Shown in pieces: positions 1 to 10,551 of a stretch of DNA of 64,000 nucleotides. Where the stretch lies: assembly GCF_006349365.1 (NCBI RefSeq), contig NZ_CP040899.1, forward strand, positions 372,001 to 436,000, given 5' to 3'. Made by a program: the position numbers and the translations under genes. The notes under the pieces were generated by a model. That model was not told the DNA's origin. It was given only the letters and a program-made list of their open reading frames with translations, and did not search any database. How positions within the stretch are numbered: the stretch's first letter is position 1; every line of letters starts with the position of its first letter. This DNA comes from Georgenia wutianyii (GTDB lineage: Bacteria; Actinomycetota; Actinomycetes; Actinomycetales; Actinomycetaceae).

Positions 1-711
1 GGTGCGGACCGCCTCGTGCACGTCCGCGCCCTTGGCGAGCTCGGCCGCCGTCGCCGCCGCGAGCGTGCAGCCGGCGCCGGAGACGCGCTCCTGGCCGATC
101 TTCGGCTCGGAGAGGATCGTGACCTCCTCGCCGTCGAACAGGACGTCGACGGCGTCCTCTCCCGGCAGCTCCACCCCGCCCTTGGCGAGCACGTACCTCG
201 GGCCGAGGGCGTGGATGCGGCGAGCGGCCTCGGCGAGGTCCTCCACCGACTCGATGGTGTCCATCCCCGACAGGGTGCGGGTCTCGAACATGTTCGGGGT
301 GACGACGGTGGCCAGCGGCAGCACCTGCTCGCGCAGCGCGATGTCGGTGTCGAGCGCCGCGCCGGCCTCCTGGCCCTTGCAGATGAGCACCGGGTCGAGG
401 ACGACGTGGCGCCACGGCTGGGCGCGCAGCGCGCGGGCGACGACGTCGATCGTCGCCGGGGTGCCGAGCATCCCGATCTTGACGACGTCGAGGTCGTGGG
501 TGGCCGTCGCGGCCTCGATCTGGTCGGCGATGACCTGCGGCTCGACCGGGACGAAGCGGTGTGCCCAGTCGTTCTTCGGGTCGAAGGAGACGATGCACGT
601 GATCGTGCCGACCCCGTAGACACCGAGCTGCTGGTAGGTGCGGAGGTCAGCCTGGATGCCGGCGCCGCCGGTCGCCTCCGAGCCGGCGATGACGTAGGCG
701 AGCTGGGTCAC
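1..711 (-). CDS. pdxK: Pyridoxine/hydroxymethylpyrimidine kinase, 3' end outside window
   Basis: Ribokinase-fold kinase of the PdxK/ThiD family, which phosphorylates the hydroxymethyl group of pyridoxine-type vitamers or HMP using ATP. The GTG start at 711 has a GGAG motif upstream. Visible motifs are GSEATGGAGIQADL at the N-terminus, an IDP/LDP-type strand followed by CKGQE, and the anion-hole stretch GAGCTLAAAVTAELAKG near the last residues seen. Wording such as IHALGPRYVLAKGG and AVDVLFDGE resembles the Bacillus PdxK subgroup more than E. coli ThiD, so the vitamin B6 role is favoured. 237 codons are in the window with no stop. Substrate choice between B6 and HMP cannot be settled from sequence alone. 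Confidence 0.85.
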   Translation of the reverse strand, partial: MTQLAYVIAGSEATGGAGIQADLRTYQQLGVYGVGTITCIVSFDPKNDWAHRFVPVEPQVIADQIEAATATHDLDVVKIGMLGTPATIDVVARALRAQPWRHVVLDPVLICKGQEAGAALDTDIALREQVLPLATVVTPNMFETRTLSGMDTIESVEDLAEAARRIHALGPRYVLAKGGVELPGEDAVDVLFDGEEVTILSEPKIGQERVSGAGCTLAAATAAELAKGADVHEAVRT

Positions 712-737
712 GTTCTGCTCCCGTGCGTGAGGACGAA

Positions 738-772
738 AGGACCGGCCCAGCGTAAGCCGCCGGGCCGGTCCT
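738..772 (-). terminator. Hairpin terminator of the metallophosphoesterase gene
   Basis: A perfect 11-bp GC-rich stem (AGGACCGGCCC with its complement) flanks a 13-base loop in the gap between the metallophosphoesterase stop and the kinase start. There is no clear U run, as is common in high-GC actinobacteria. Confidence 0.65.
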
Positions 773-786
773 CAGGTACCGCTGTC

Positions 787-2829
787 TCAGTGAGTCAGTC
801 GCCGCCGCAGGAGCAGGCCGGCGCCGACGAGCGCGAGCGCCGCGAGGGCCGCAACCCCCACCGGCGCGCCGGTGCTCGGCAGGCTCCCGCCACCGGGGGC
901 GTTCGGCGGGGCCGGGGCTGCCGGCTGCTCGCCCGCGTCGGCGTCCGAGCCGGCGGGCGGCGGCGTCGGGTCCGCGGTCGGCGGCTCCGGCGGCTCCGTC
1001 GGCTCGGGGTCCTCGGTGGGCGTCGGGGTGGGCGCGGGGGCGTCGGGGAGCACCGTGCCGTCCTCGCCGATGAGCAGGACGACCTCGTCGTCGTAGGTGC
1101 GGCGCTCGGTGCCGAGGACGGTGAGGTCCTCGTCGAGCAGCGGGAAGGAGTAGACGGGCGTGAGCGTCATCGTCGCGGCGACGCCCGCCTGGCTGCGCGC
1201 GGCGCTGCGCTCGAGGTTCACCTCGAGGTGCCCGTAGTGCTTGCCGCCGTCGACGAGCACCTCCCCGTCCCACACCTCCGGCTCGAACTGGTCGGCCGAC
1301 CACACGCGGTAGGGGTTGTACTCGAGCAGCGGCTCGGACAGCAGGTTGCCGTTCTCGTGGCGCTCACCGCGCAGGCCGTCACCCGCGACGCCGACGTCGT
1401 AGTAGTTGATGCCCCTGCCGTCGCCGTCGACGTCCACCCACGAGCGCTCGAACATCTCCGAGTGGCCCGAGATGACGGCGGCGACGCCGTACTCCTCGAA
1501 CAGCTCGCTGTACACACGCATCGGCGGGCCGCCCTGGCCGGAGGACTCCACGTGGTTCATCGGCAAGCCGTGCTCCCCGGAGGAGTACGGCGCGTGGTGG
1601 AACTGGACGACGACGACCTGGCCCTGCTCCCGCGCGTCGGCGAGCTGCTCCACCGCCCACTCCCACTGGACGCTGCCCGGGTTGTAGGGCGAGAGGTCGG
1701 TGCCACCGCCCTCCTCGTAGGCGGTGGAGGTGTAGCTCGACTGGGTGTCGGTGCCGGGCCCGGTGAACTCGCGGCCGGTGAGACGCTCCGCCTCCGGGTA
1801 GCTGTCGCGGTGGTCGTCGGGCAGACCCTTGGTGGAGTCGAGGGTGAGCACGGTGAGCGGCCCGTGGTCGACGCGGTGGTAGTTGCTCTGGTGCTCGGGG
1901 GTGCCGTTGCTCGGCGGGGTGAAGTAGCTGCGGTAGGACGCGCGCCCGTCGATGACCGCGGGGATCGTGTACGCGCCGTCGGAGGCGCCGTAGGGCTCCC
2001 AGTTGCCGATCGCGGTGACGACCGGGCGGCTCTGCGCCAGCTGCCCGACGTCCCCGCTCAGGTAGCGGAACCACTCGTCCCACGCCGGCTGGAAGCCGCC
2101 GCCCTGGACGAGGTCACCGGCGAAGAGCATGAGGTCGGGGTCGCGCTCGGCGACGATCTCCAGGTTCGCGGCGAAGCCCTGGTCCTCGGTGAGCGCGTAG
2201 CGCAGGATCCGCTCGCCCTGGCGGTCCTCCGACCCGAACGTCTGCGCCCACAGCGAGTCGGTGGGCGACGGGCGCTCGCTGCCCTCGGCGACGACGCCCG
2301 GCACCCACTCCCGGTGCGTCACCCGCCCGGCCGGCTCGGTCTCGGAGTCCGACATCGCGGTGAAGCGGATGTGGTCCCAGTCCTCCCGGGTGGGGGCGGT
2401 GGTGAGGGTGCTGGTGACCTCCGAGTCGCCCTGGCGCACGGTGTACTCGTACGTCGTGCCCGGCTCCAGGCCCTCGACGAGCACCTGGTGGCGGTAGTTG
2501 CGGCCCTCGCGGAACCAGTCGCCCCACTCCGGGTTGTCCACCGCCTGCTGCCGGTTGTTGTCGGTCCAGTCGAGGTGCTCCTGGAGCTCGGGGGCGGAGA
2601 CGAGCGGCGCGCGGCCGGGGACCTCGAGCTGCCCGGGCTCCTCCTCCCAGGAGAACCAGGTCACGAGCATCGACGACGACGTCGGGCTCTGCAGGTAGGG
2701 CTGGATGCGGAAGTCCTCGGTGGCGGCGCTCGCGGGCGCTCCCGCGAGGGCGGCGAACGCGAGGGCGGCTGTGGCGGCCAGGCCGCCCGTTCGGACGAGT
2801 GGACGGCGTCTGGATGTGGTCATAAACAC
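787..2829 (-). CDS. LPxTG-anchored purple-acid-phosphatase-like metallophosphoesterase
   Basis: Exported, wall-anchored calcineurin-fold phosphoesterase of 680 residues. It has a twin-basic N-terminus with a hydrophobic signal segment (about 14-36), a fibronectin-like purple acid phosphatase N-domain (about 40-145), the metallophosphoesterase domain (about 155-490), a Pro/Thr/Glu-rich spacer (600-645), and a sortase signal LPSTG at 650-654 followed by a hydrophobic stretch and basic tail. Metal-site motifs are recognisable but altered: SDSE at 160, GD at 238, GNWE at 275 instead of GNHE/D, HH at 411, and GHSE at 455 instead of GHxH. Activity may therefore differ from typical family members. 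The GTG start has no obvious Shine-Dalgarno; the ATG two codons downstream (2823) is equally plausible. Substrate unknown. Confidence 0.8.
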   Translation of the reverse strand: MFMTTSRRRPLVRTGGLAATAALAFAALAGAPASAATEDFRIQPYLQSPTSSSMLVTWFSWEEEPGQLEVPGRAPLVSAPELQEHLDWTDNNRQQAVDNPEWGDWFREGRNYRHQVLVEGLEPGTTYEYTVRQGDSEVTSTLTTAPTREDWDHIRFTAMSDSETEPAGRVTHREWVPGVVAEGSERPSPTDSLWAQTFGSEDRQGERILRYALTEDQGFAANLEIVAERDPDLMLFAGDLVQGGGFQPAWDEWFRYLSGDVGQLAQSRPVVTAIGNWEPYGASDGAYTIPAVIDGRASYRSYFTPPSNGTPEHQSNYHRVDHGPLTVLTLDSTKGLPDDHRDSYPEAERLTGREFTGPGTDTQSSYTSTAYEEGGGTDLSPYNPGSVQWEWAVEQLADAREQGQVVVVQFHHAPYSSGEHGLPMNHVESSGQGGPPMRVYSELFEEYGVAAVISGHSEMFERSWVDVDGDGRGINYYDVGVAGDGLRGERHENGNLLSEPLLEYNPYRVWSADQFEPEVWDGEVLVDGGKHYGHLEVNLERSAARSQAGVAATMTLTPVYSFPLLDEDLTVLGTERRTYDDEVVLLIGEDGTVLPDAPAPTPTPTEDPEPTEPPEPPTADPTPPPAGSDADAGEQPAAPAPPNAPGGGSLPSTGAPVGVAALAALALVGAGLLLRRRLTH

Positions 2830-3007
2830 TCATGCAAGCAGAACCGGACAAACGGCACGTGTCGAACGGGTGAACGCTGAGGAAGTCCTGAGCCGCGCCT
2901 GCGGGGGCAGGCGGGGGTGGTTGAGGTGGGCGGGGGAAGGTGGGCCGGTGCCGGGCGCTCGCGCCCACCCCACCGGTACCCGCCGGGCCCGAGACCAGGA
3001 GAACCCC

Positions 3008-3766
3008 GTGAGCAACGTCGTCCTCACCGCCCGTCACCGGGACGCCCAACGGCCCCGACGACTCACCCCCATGCTGCTCGCCCGGCTGGTGCCCGCCGTC
3101 GCGCTCGCCGTACTCCTCGTGGTCCTGGCCCTGCTCGTCGTCCTCCCGCGGCTCCTCGGCTGGGCGCCCCTCACGGTGCTCACCGGCTCGATGGAGCCGA
3201 CCATCCCCACCGGCAGCCAGGTCGTCGTCGCCCCGGTCCGCGACGTCGCCACCCTCGAGGTCGGCGACGTCGTCACGGTCATGCCCTACCCGGACACCCC
3301 GACGCTCGTCACGCACCGCATCGTCGCGCGGACCGACTCGGCCGCCGGCCCGACGTTCGTCACCCAGGGCGACGCGAACGACGCCGTCGACGGGTGGGAG
3401 GTGACCGAGACCCAGATCCGTGGCGAGGTGCGGTACTGGGTGCCGCTCGCCGGGTACGTCGCGACGGTGCTCACGGGGCACACCAAGGCGCTCGGGCTCC
3501 TCGTCGTGGCGCTCGCGCTGTTCGGCTACGCCGCGGCGCAGGTGGGCGCGGTGGCGCGGGAGCGGCAGGCAGGGCGCGAGGCGGTCCCCGCCGCGGCGGA
3601 CGTCCCGGCCTGGACCCGGACTGCGGGACGCCGCACGCCGCCGACCGGTGGGGCGGAGCTGCTCGGTGAGGTCGCCACGGTCTCGCGCGCCGTGGACGTC
3701 GCGCTCGCCCGGCAGGCGCTCGGCGAGCTCGAGGACGTCGCGCGCGTCACCGCCGGGCGGGGCTGA
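3008..3766 (+). CDS. Signal peptidase I, SipW/ER type
   Basis: Membrane serine protease of the S26B type, cleaving signal peptides outside the membrane. The GTG start is preceded by AGGAGA. The 252-residue protein has a transmembrane segment at about 25-48, the nucleophile Ser61 in LTGSMEPTI, a histidine at 103 in VTHRIV (the His that replaces Lys in ER/SipW-type enzymes), GDAND at 121-125, and a second membrane segment around 155-180, followed by a charged tail of unknown role. SipW-type enzymes often serve a few dedicated substrates; none is encoded beside it here except the surface phosphoesterase, which is divergent. Confidence 0.85.
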   Translation: MSNVVLTARHRDAQRPRRLTPMLLARLVPAVALAVLLVVLALLVVLPRLLGWAPLTVLTGSMEPTIPTGSQVVVAPVRDVATLEVGDVVTVMPYPDTPTLVTHRIVARTDSAAGPTFVTQGDANDAVDGWEVTETQIRGEVRYWVPLAGYVATVLTGHTKALGLLVVALALFGYAAAQVGAVARERQAGREAVPAAADVPAWTRTAGRRTPPTGGAELLGEVATVSRAVDVALARQALGELEDVARVTAGRG

Positions 3767-3794
3767 GCCCGCCGCTCGACGGCCGCAGCCCTCC

Positions 3795-4010
3795 CCGCGA
3801 GAGCCGACTTCCGCGCGAGAGCCGACTTCCTCACGAGAGCGGACTTTCGCGCGAGAGCGGACTTTCGCGCGAGAGCGGACTTTCGCGCGAGAGCCGACTT
3901 TCGCGCGAGAGCCGACTTCCGCGCGAGAGCCGACTTCCGCGCGAGAGCGGACTTCTGCGCGAGAGCGGACTTCTGCGCGAGAGCGGACTTTCGCGCGAGA
4001 GCGGACTTCC
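3795..4010. repeat. Tandem array of 12 x 18-bp units (array 1)
   Basis: Twelve consecutive 18-bp units with consensus GCGCGAGAGCSGACTTYC fill the space between two convergent genes (signal peptidase and serC). Units vary mainly at C/G in position 11 and in the last three bases. Because 18 is a multiple of three, every frame stays open and gives meaningless hexapeptide repeats. The same unit family recurs at 5191, 20459 and 21590. Confidence 0.95.
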
Positions 4011-4019
4011 GCGTGTGCG

Positions 4020-6322
<2,303 letters not shown>

Positions 6323-6348
6323 CACAGAGGATGGTAGGGGCTCCCGGC

Positions 6349-6855
6349 TCAGACCTCCTCCCGCTCCTCCTGCAGGGGCAGGTCGGCGATCATCTTGATG
6401 AGCAGGACGCGCAGCTCGGCGGTCTCCTGCGGCGACAGCGACGTGCCGATGAGCGACTCGACCGACTGGGCGTGGTCCAGCGCGTGGAGCGCCTCCAGAC
6501 CGGCCGGGGTGAGCTCGACGACGTGACGGCGCCGGTCGCCCGGGTGGGGGGCGCGCGTGATGTGCCCGTTGGCCTGCAATCCCCGCAGGACGCGGCCGAT
6601 CGACTGCTCGGTGACGTGCATCTTGGCGGCGATCTCCCGCTGGGAGAGCGAACCGCGGGACAGGACGACGAGCACCGGGACCGAGGCGTGGGTGAGGTCC
6701 CACTGCTGGAGGTAGGCGTCCCACGCCCGTTCGACGCGGCGGGCGGCGGCGGAGAGGAGTCGCCCGGTGGGCCAGGTCTCCGGGGGAGGGTAGGCCTGGC
6801 CCGGGGTCGCCTGCGTGGCGCCCTGCGTCTCGACCGTGGTGCCTGCTTCCGTCAC
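6349..6855 (-). CDS. MarR-family regulator, likely CrtR-type carotenoid repressor
   Basis: Winged-helix MarR protein with the wHTH spanning roughly LSQREIAAKMHVTEQSIGRVLRGL and the wing at HPGDRRRHVVELT. The GTG at 6855 is chosen because GGGAAAGGA lies a few bases upstream; an in-frame GTG at 6870 would add five residues. It is divergent from the carotenoid operon. In Corynebacterium glutamicum a MarR protein, CrtR, sits divergently in front of the crt operon, represses it, and is induced by geranylgeranyl diphosphate. The same genomic position here suggests the same role. A palindrome between the two genes (6905-6920) is the likely operator. Confidence 0.8.
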   Translation of the reverse strand: MTEAGTTVETQGATQATPGQAYPPPETWPTGRLLSAAARRVERAWDAYLQQWDLTHASVPVLVVLSRGSLSQREIAAKMHVTEQSIGRVLRGLQANGHITRAPHPGDRRRHVVELTPAGLEALHALDHAQSVESLIGTSLSPQETAELRVLLIKMIADLPLQEEREEV

Positions 6856-6904
6856 AACGTCCTTTCCCACCCGGCTTGCATCGTCACGCCGCCTCCACCA
6901 TATT

Positions 6905-6920
6905 ACTAAGCGTGCTTAGT
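6905..6920. promoter_or_regulatory. Palindromic operator between crtR-like gene and carotenoid operon
   Basis: ACTAAGCG/TGCTTAGT is a 16-bp palindrome with a mismatch only at the centre. It abuts an AT-rich ATATTA/TAATAT element that can act as a -10 on either strand, so a bound MarR dimer could block both divergent transcripts. It is the only such AT-rich palindrome in this intergenic region. Confidence 0.7.
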
Positions 6921-6977
6921 GTTCAGGGCGGCCGTAGCGCCCCAACTCATCGTAAGTCCGAAGGACGCGGCGGCGCC

Positions 6978-9170
6978 GTGGTCCGCGCACTCGTCCTCGT
7001 CGCCGTCCTCGCCGTCTGGCTCGGGGTCGCCGCCTTCGGTGGCATGGCGCAGGGCACCCTGTCCGAGGTCCAGGAGAACGACCAGGCCGCGTTCCTCCCC
7101 GAGAGCGCGGAGTCGACCCGCGCCGACGAGATCGCCCGCGAGTTCGCCGGCGACCAGCCGCTGCCCGCGCTCGTGGTCGCGACGCCCGCCGGCGGCGGGG
7201 CGCTGACCCCGGAGCAGCTCCAGGCGGCCGAGGCCTTCGCCGCCGAGATCCCTCAGCTCGAGCTGCCCGACGGCAGCACGGTCGGTGACGTCATCGAGGG
7301 TCCGGTCCCCGTCATCCCGGCCGAGGACGGCGAGGCGCTCCTCTTCCCCGTCTCGATCTCCGCCGACGCGGCGGAGGAGACCCTCGGTGACACGGAGGAG
7401 GGCACCACCGGCGCCGTCGTCGCCGCGCTGCGTGAGCTCGCCGCCGACACGCTCGTCGGCGCCGACCTCGACGCCTGGGTCACCGGGCCGGCGGGCTTCG
7501 TCGCCGACCTCGTCTCGGCCTTCGGCGGCATCGACGGAGTCCTGCTCCTCGTCGCGCTCGTCGTCGTCCTCGTCATCCTCTTCATCGTCTACCGCTCGCC
7601 GAGCCTGCCCTTCACGGTGCTCCTCACCGCGGTGTTCGCGCTGTGCGCGGCCGCGCTCGTCGTCAAGCCGCTCGCAGCCAACGGCACGATCCTGCTCAAC
7701 GGCCAGAGCCAGGGCATCCTCTCGATCCTCGTCATCGGCGCGGCCACCGACTACTCCCTGCTCATCGTGGCCCGCTACCGCGAGGAGCTCACCCGTCACG
7801 CGCTCCCGACGGACGCGATGAAGGTGGCGTGGAAGGCCTCCCTGCCGCCGATCGTCGCGAGCGCCGGCACGGTCATCGTCGGTCTGCTGTGCCTCCTGCT
7901 CTCGGACCTCGGCTCCAACGCGAGCCTCGGCCCGGTGGGCGCGATCGGCATCGCCGCCTCCGTCCTCGCCGCGCTCACCCTGCTGCCGGCGTTCCTCCTC
8001 ATCGGCGGCCGACGTGCCCGCTGGATCTTCTGGCCGCGCATGCCGCAGTACCAGCCCGACGCCGTCGTCGGCGCCGACGACTCCACCCGCCTGTGGGGCC
8101 GCGTCGCGACGTTCGTCGCGCGCCGCCCCCGCGCCGTCTGGGTGACCACGGCCGTCGCGCTGCTCGCCCTGGCCGCGTTCCTGCCCACCCTGGACGCGAA
8201 CGGCACCGGCGACGGCGACGTGTTCCTCGACGAGACCGAGGCCGTCACCGGTCAGGAGGTGCTCAGCGAGCACTTCGACGCCGGGCTCGTCGAGCCGGTC
8301 ATCGTCATCACCGCCGAGGACACCGCCGAGCAGGCGGTCGAGGCAGTGAGCGGCGTCGAGGGCGTCGCCAGCGCCCAGCTCTTCGCGGGCGAGGACGGTC
8401 AGCCCGTCGTCATCGACGGTCTCGTGCAGATCCAGGCCGCGACGACCGACTCGGCCGAGAGCCAGGAGGCGACCGTCACGGCGGGGGAGATCCGCACCGC
8501 CGTGCGCGACGTCGACCCCGACGCGCTCGTCGGCGGGGCGGCCGCGCAGCGGCTCGACACCCAGGAGACGGCGGAGCAGGACCTGCGCACCATCGTCCCG
8601 ATCGTGCTCGCCGTCATCTTCGTCATGCTCGTCATCCTGCTGCGCTCGATCGTCGCTCCGCTGGTCATCCTCGCGGCCAACGTGCTGTCCTTCGCCGCGA
8701 CGCTCGGCCTCTCGGCGATCTTCTTCAACCACGTCTTCGGCTTCCCCGGCGCCGACGCCTCCGTGCCGCTGTACGGGTTCGTCTTCCTCGTGGCACTGAG
8801 CATCGACTACTCGATCTTCCTCATGACGCGCGTGCGGGAGGAGGCCCTGTCGCACGGCACCCGGATGGGGGTGCGCCGCGGCCTGGCGATGACCGGTGGC
8901 GTCATCACCTCCGCCGGGCTCGTCCTGGCGGCCACGTTCGGCGCGCTCGTCGTCATCCCGCTGCTCTTCCTCGTGCAGCTCGCGTTCATCGTCGCGGTCG
9001 GCGTCCTCATCGACACCTTCGTCGTCCGCTCGCTGCTCGTCTCCGGGCTCGTCTACGACATCGGTCGCCCGGTGTGGTGGCCGTGGAAGGCGAAGATCCC
9101 TGAGGACGACCCCGCCCCCGGCGCCGTCCCCGGTCGCCCGGAGCCCGCCCCGGTCGGGAGCGGGACGTGA
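6978..9170 (+). CDS. MMPL-family membrane transporter
   Basis: RND-type transporter of about 730 residues with two MMPL repeats, each with a large extracytoplasmic loop followed by a bundle of membrane segments, and paired Asp-containing motifs (GAATDYSLLIVARYREE and ALSIDYSIFLMTRVREE). The GTG at 6978 is proposed because the operator and probable transcription start lie upstream of it; AAGGA sits 11 bases before. An MmpL gene also lies within the C. glutamicum crt operon, so export or placement of carotenoids or other isoprenoids is a reasonable inference. It overlaps the next gene by GTGA. Confidence 0.88.
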   Translation: MVRALVLVAVLAVWLGVAAFGGMAQGTLSEVQENDQAAFLPESAESTRADEIAREFAGDQPLPALVVATPAGGGALTPEQLQAAEAFAAEIPQLELPDGSTVGDVIEGPVPVIPAEDGEALLFPVSISADAAEETLGDTEEGTTGAVVAALRELAADTLVGADLDAWVTGPAGFVADLVSAFGGIDGVLLLVALVVVLVILFIVYRSPSLPFTVLLTAVFALCAAALVVKPLAANGTILLNGQSQGILSILVIGAATDYSLLIVARYREELTRHALPTDAMKVAWKASLPPIVASAGTVIVGLLCLLLSDLGSNASLGPVGAIGIAASVLAALTLLPAFLLIGGRRARWIFWPRMPQYQPDAVVGADDSTRLWGRVATFVARRPRAVWVTTAVALLALAAFLPTLDANGTGDGDVFLDETEAVTGQEVLSEHFDAGLVEPVIVITAEDTAEQAVEAVSGVEGVASAQLFAGEDGQPVVIDGLVQIQAATTDSAESQEATVTAGEIRTAVRDVDPDALVGGAAAQRLDTQETAEQDLRTIVPIVLAVIFVMLVILLRSIVAPLVILAANVLSFAATLGLSAIFFNHVFGFPGADASVPLYGFVFLVALSIDYSIFLMTRVREEALSHGTRMGVRRGLAMTGGVITSAGLVLAATFGALVVIPLLFLVQLAFIVAVGVLIDTFVVRSLLVSGLVYDIGRPVWWPWKAKIPEDDPAPGAVPGRPEPAPVGSGT

Positions 9171-9997
9171 CCGGGCAGGGCACGACCGTGCGCCGCAGCG
9201 CCGTGACCGGGGAGGGCCGCTCGCCGCTCGTGCGCCAGGTGGCCGTCACGCTGACGTTCGTCGTCTGCATCATCGGCTCGCTCATCGGCGTCGGGGTCTT
9301 CGGGGGGACCCGGGTCGCCGAGGCGGCCGACGGTCTCCTCTCGGCCGACGCGACCCTGCTCGCCCCCGCCACCGAGGCCTTCTCGGTGTGGAGCGTCATC
9401 TACGCGGGCCTCGGCCTGTACACGGTGTGGCAGTGGTGGGACCGGACCGACGAGCGGCGCATCGCGTGGCTCGTGGCCGCCTCCCTCGTGCTCAACGCGG
9501 CGTGGATCCTCGCCGTGCAGGCCGGGATCGTCGCGCTCAGCGTCGTCGTCATCCTCGCGCTGCTCGTCGTCCTCGCGGTCGCCTTCGCGCGGCTGCTCGG
9601 CGGACGGCCGCGCAGCCGGGTGGAGGCGGTCGTCGCCGACGGGACCGTGGGGATCTACCTCGGCTGGGTCTCGGTGGCGACGTGCGCGAACATTGCCGCG
9701 GCGCTCTACGGCGCCGGGTTCACCGGCGGCTCGCGACCCGAGCTGTGGGCCGTGGGCGTCCTCGCCGTGGTCGCGGTCATCGGCTCGGCGGTCGCCGTCA
9801 TCGGCCGCGGGCGCATCGCCCCGGCGTTGACGACGGTCTGGGGGCTCTCGTGGATAGCGATCGGGCGCGGGACAGGGGATGCTGAGGCGACGACCACCGC
9901 CGTCGCCGCGGCGGTGGCTGCCGCCATCATCGCCGTCGTCACCGTCGCCTCCCGGGTGCGGGCCCTGACGGCACCGAGGAGACAGGAGACGACATGA
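9167..9997 (+). CDS. TspO/MBR-like tryptophan-rich membrane protein
   Basis: A 276-residue polytopic membrane protein with about seven or eight hydrophobic segments. The motif AFSVWSVIYAGLGLYTVWQWW is typical of tryptophan-rich sensory (TspO/MBR) proteins, which bind tetrapyrroles or affect pigment metabolism; TspO genes are repeatedly found beside carotenoid genes. It is longer than classical TspO (about 160 residues), so it is best called TspO-like. Its GTG start overlaps the transporter stop, and its stop overlaps the idi start by ATGA, indicating translational coupling. Confidence 0.7.
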   Translation: MTGQGTTVRRSAVTGEGRSPLVRQVAVTLTFVVCIIGSLIGVGVFGGTRVAEAADGLLSADATLLAPATEAFSVWSVIYAGLGLYTVWQWWDRTDERRIAWLVAASLVLNAAWILAVQAGIVALSVVVILALLVVLAVAFARLLGGRPRSRVEAVVADGTVGIYLGWVSVATCANIAAALYGAGFTGGSRPELWAVGVLAVVAVIGSAVAVIGRGRIAPALTTVWGLSWIAIGRGTGDAEATTTAVAAAVAAAIIAVVTVASRVRALTAPRRQETT

Positions 9998-10551
9998 CGA
10001 CGACGCAGACCGAGGACCTCGTCACGCTGCTCGCGGAGGACGGGACCCCGATCGGCTCGGCGCCTCGCATGACGGTGCACACCGACGACACCCCGCTCCA
10101 CCTCGCCTTCTCCTGCTACGTCAGTGACGCGAGCGGCCGCCTGCTCCTCACCCGCCGCGCGCTGAGCAAGAAGACGTGGCCCGGGGTGTGGACCAACTCC
10201 TTCTGCGGGCACCCGCGGCCGGGGGAGGACCTGCTCGACGCGATCACCCGCTACGCCCGCCACGAGCTCGGCCTGGAGGTGGAGGACGTGCGCTGCGTGC
10301 TGCCCGACTTCCGCTACCGCGCCGTCGACGCCTCCGGCGTCGTCGAGAACGAGATCTGCCCGGTGTTCGTCGCGACGACCACCCAGCAGCCCGATCCCAA
10401 CCCGGAGGAGGTCGCCGAGTACGCCTGGGCGGCCCCCGAGGACGCCGTGCGCGCCGTCGCGGCCGTGCCCTTCGCGCTGAGCCCGTGGATGGTCGAGCAG
10501 GTGGAGGGAATGAACGCCGACAGGGTCCTGGCACAAGGGTCACCAGGATGA
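9994..10551 (+). CDS. idi: Isopentenyl-diphosphate delta-isomerase, type I
   Basis: Nudix-fold enzyme interconverting IPP and DMAPP, supplying the primer for prenyl chains. The 185-residue protein has the conserved TNSFCGHPRPGE motif with the catalytic Cys, an ARHELGLEV Nudix helix, and the ENEICPVF segment carrying the metal-binding Glu residues. It overlaps both neighbours by four bases and precedes crtE, so precursor supply is co-regulated with carotenoid synthesis. Confidence 0.95.
   Translation: MTTTQTEDLVTLLAEDGTPIGSAPRMTVHTDDTPLHLAFSCYVSDASGRLLLTRRALSKKTWPGVWTNSFCGHPRPGEDLLDAITRYARHELGLEVEDVRCVLPDFRYRAVDASGVVENEICPVFVATTTQQPDPNPEEVAEYAWAAPEDAVRAVAAVPFALSPWMVEQVEGMNADRVLAQGSPG

Noticed and set aside
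3795..4010. Open frames with hexapeptide repeats (for example KSALAR or REPTFA) extending serC and other genes
   Set aside because: An 18-bp unit keeps frames open without selection; family similarity of serC begins after the array.
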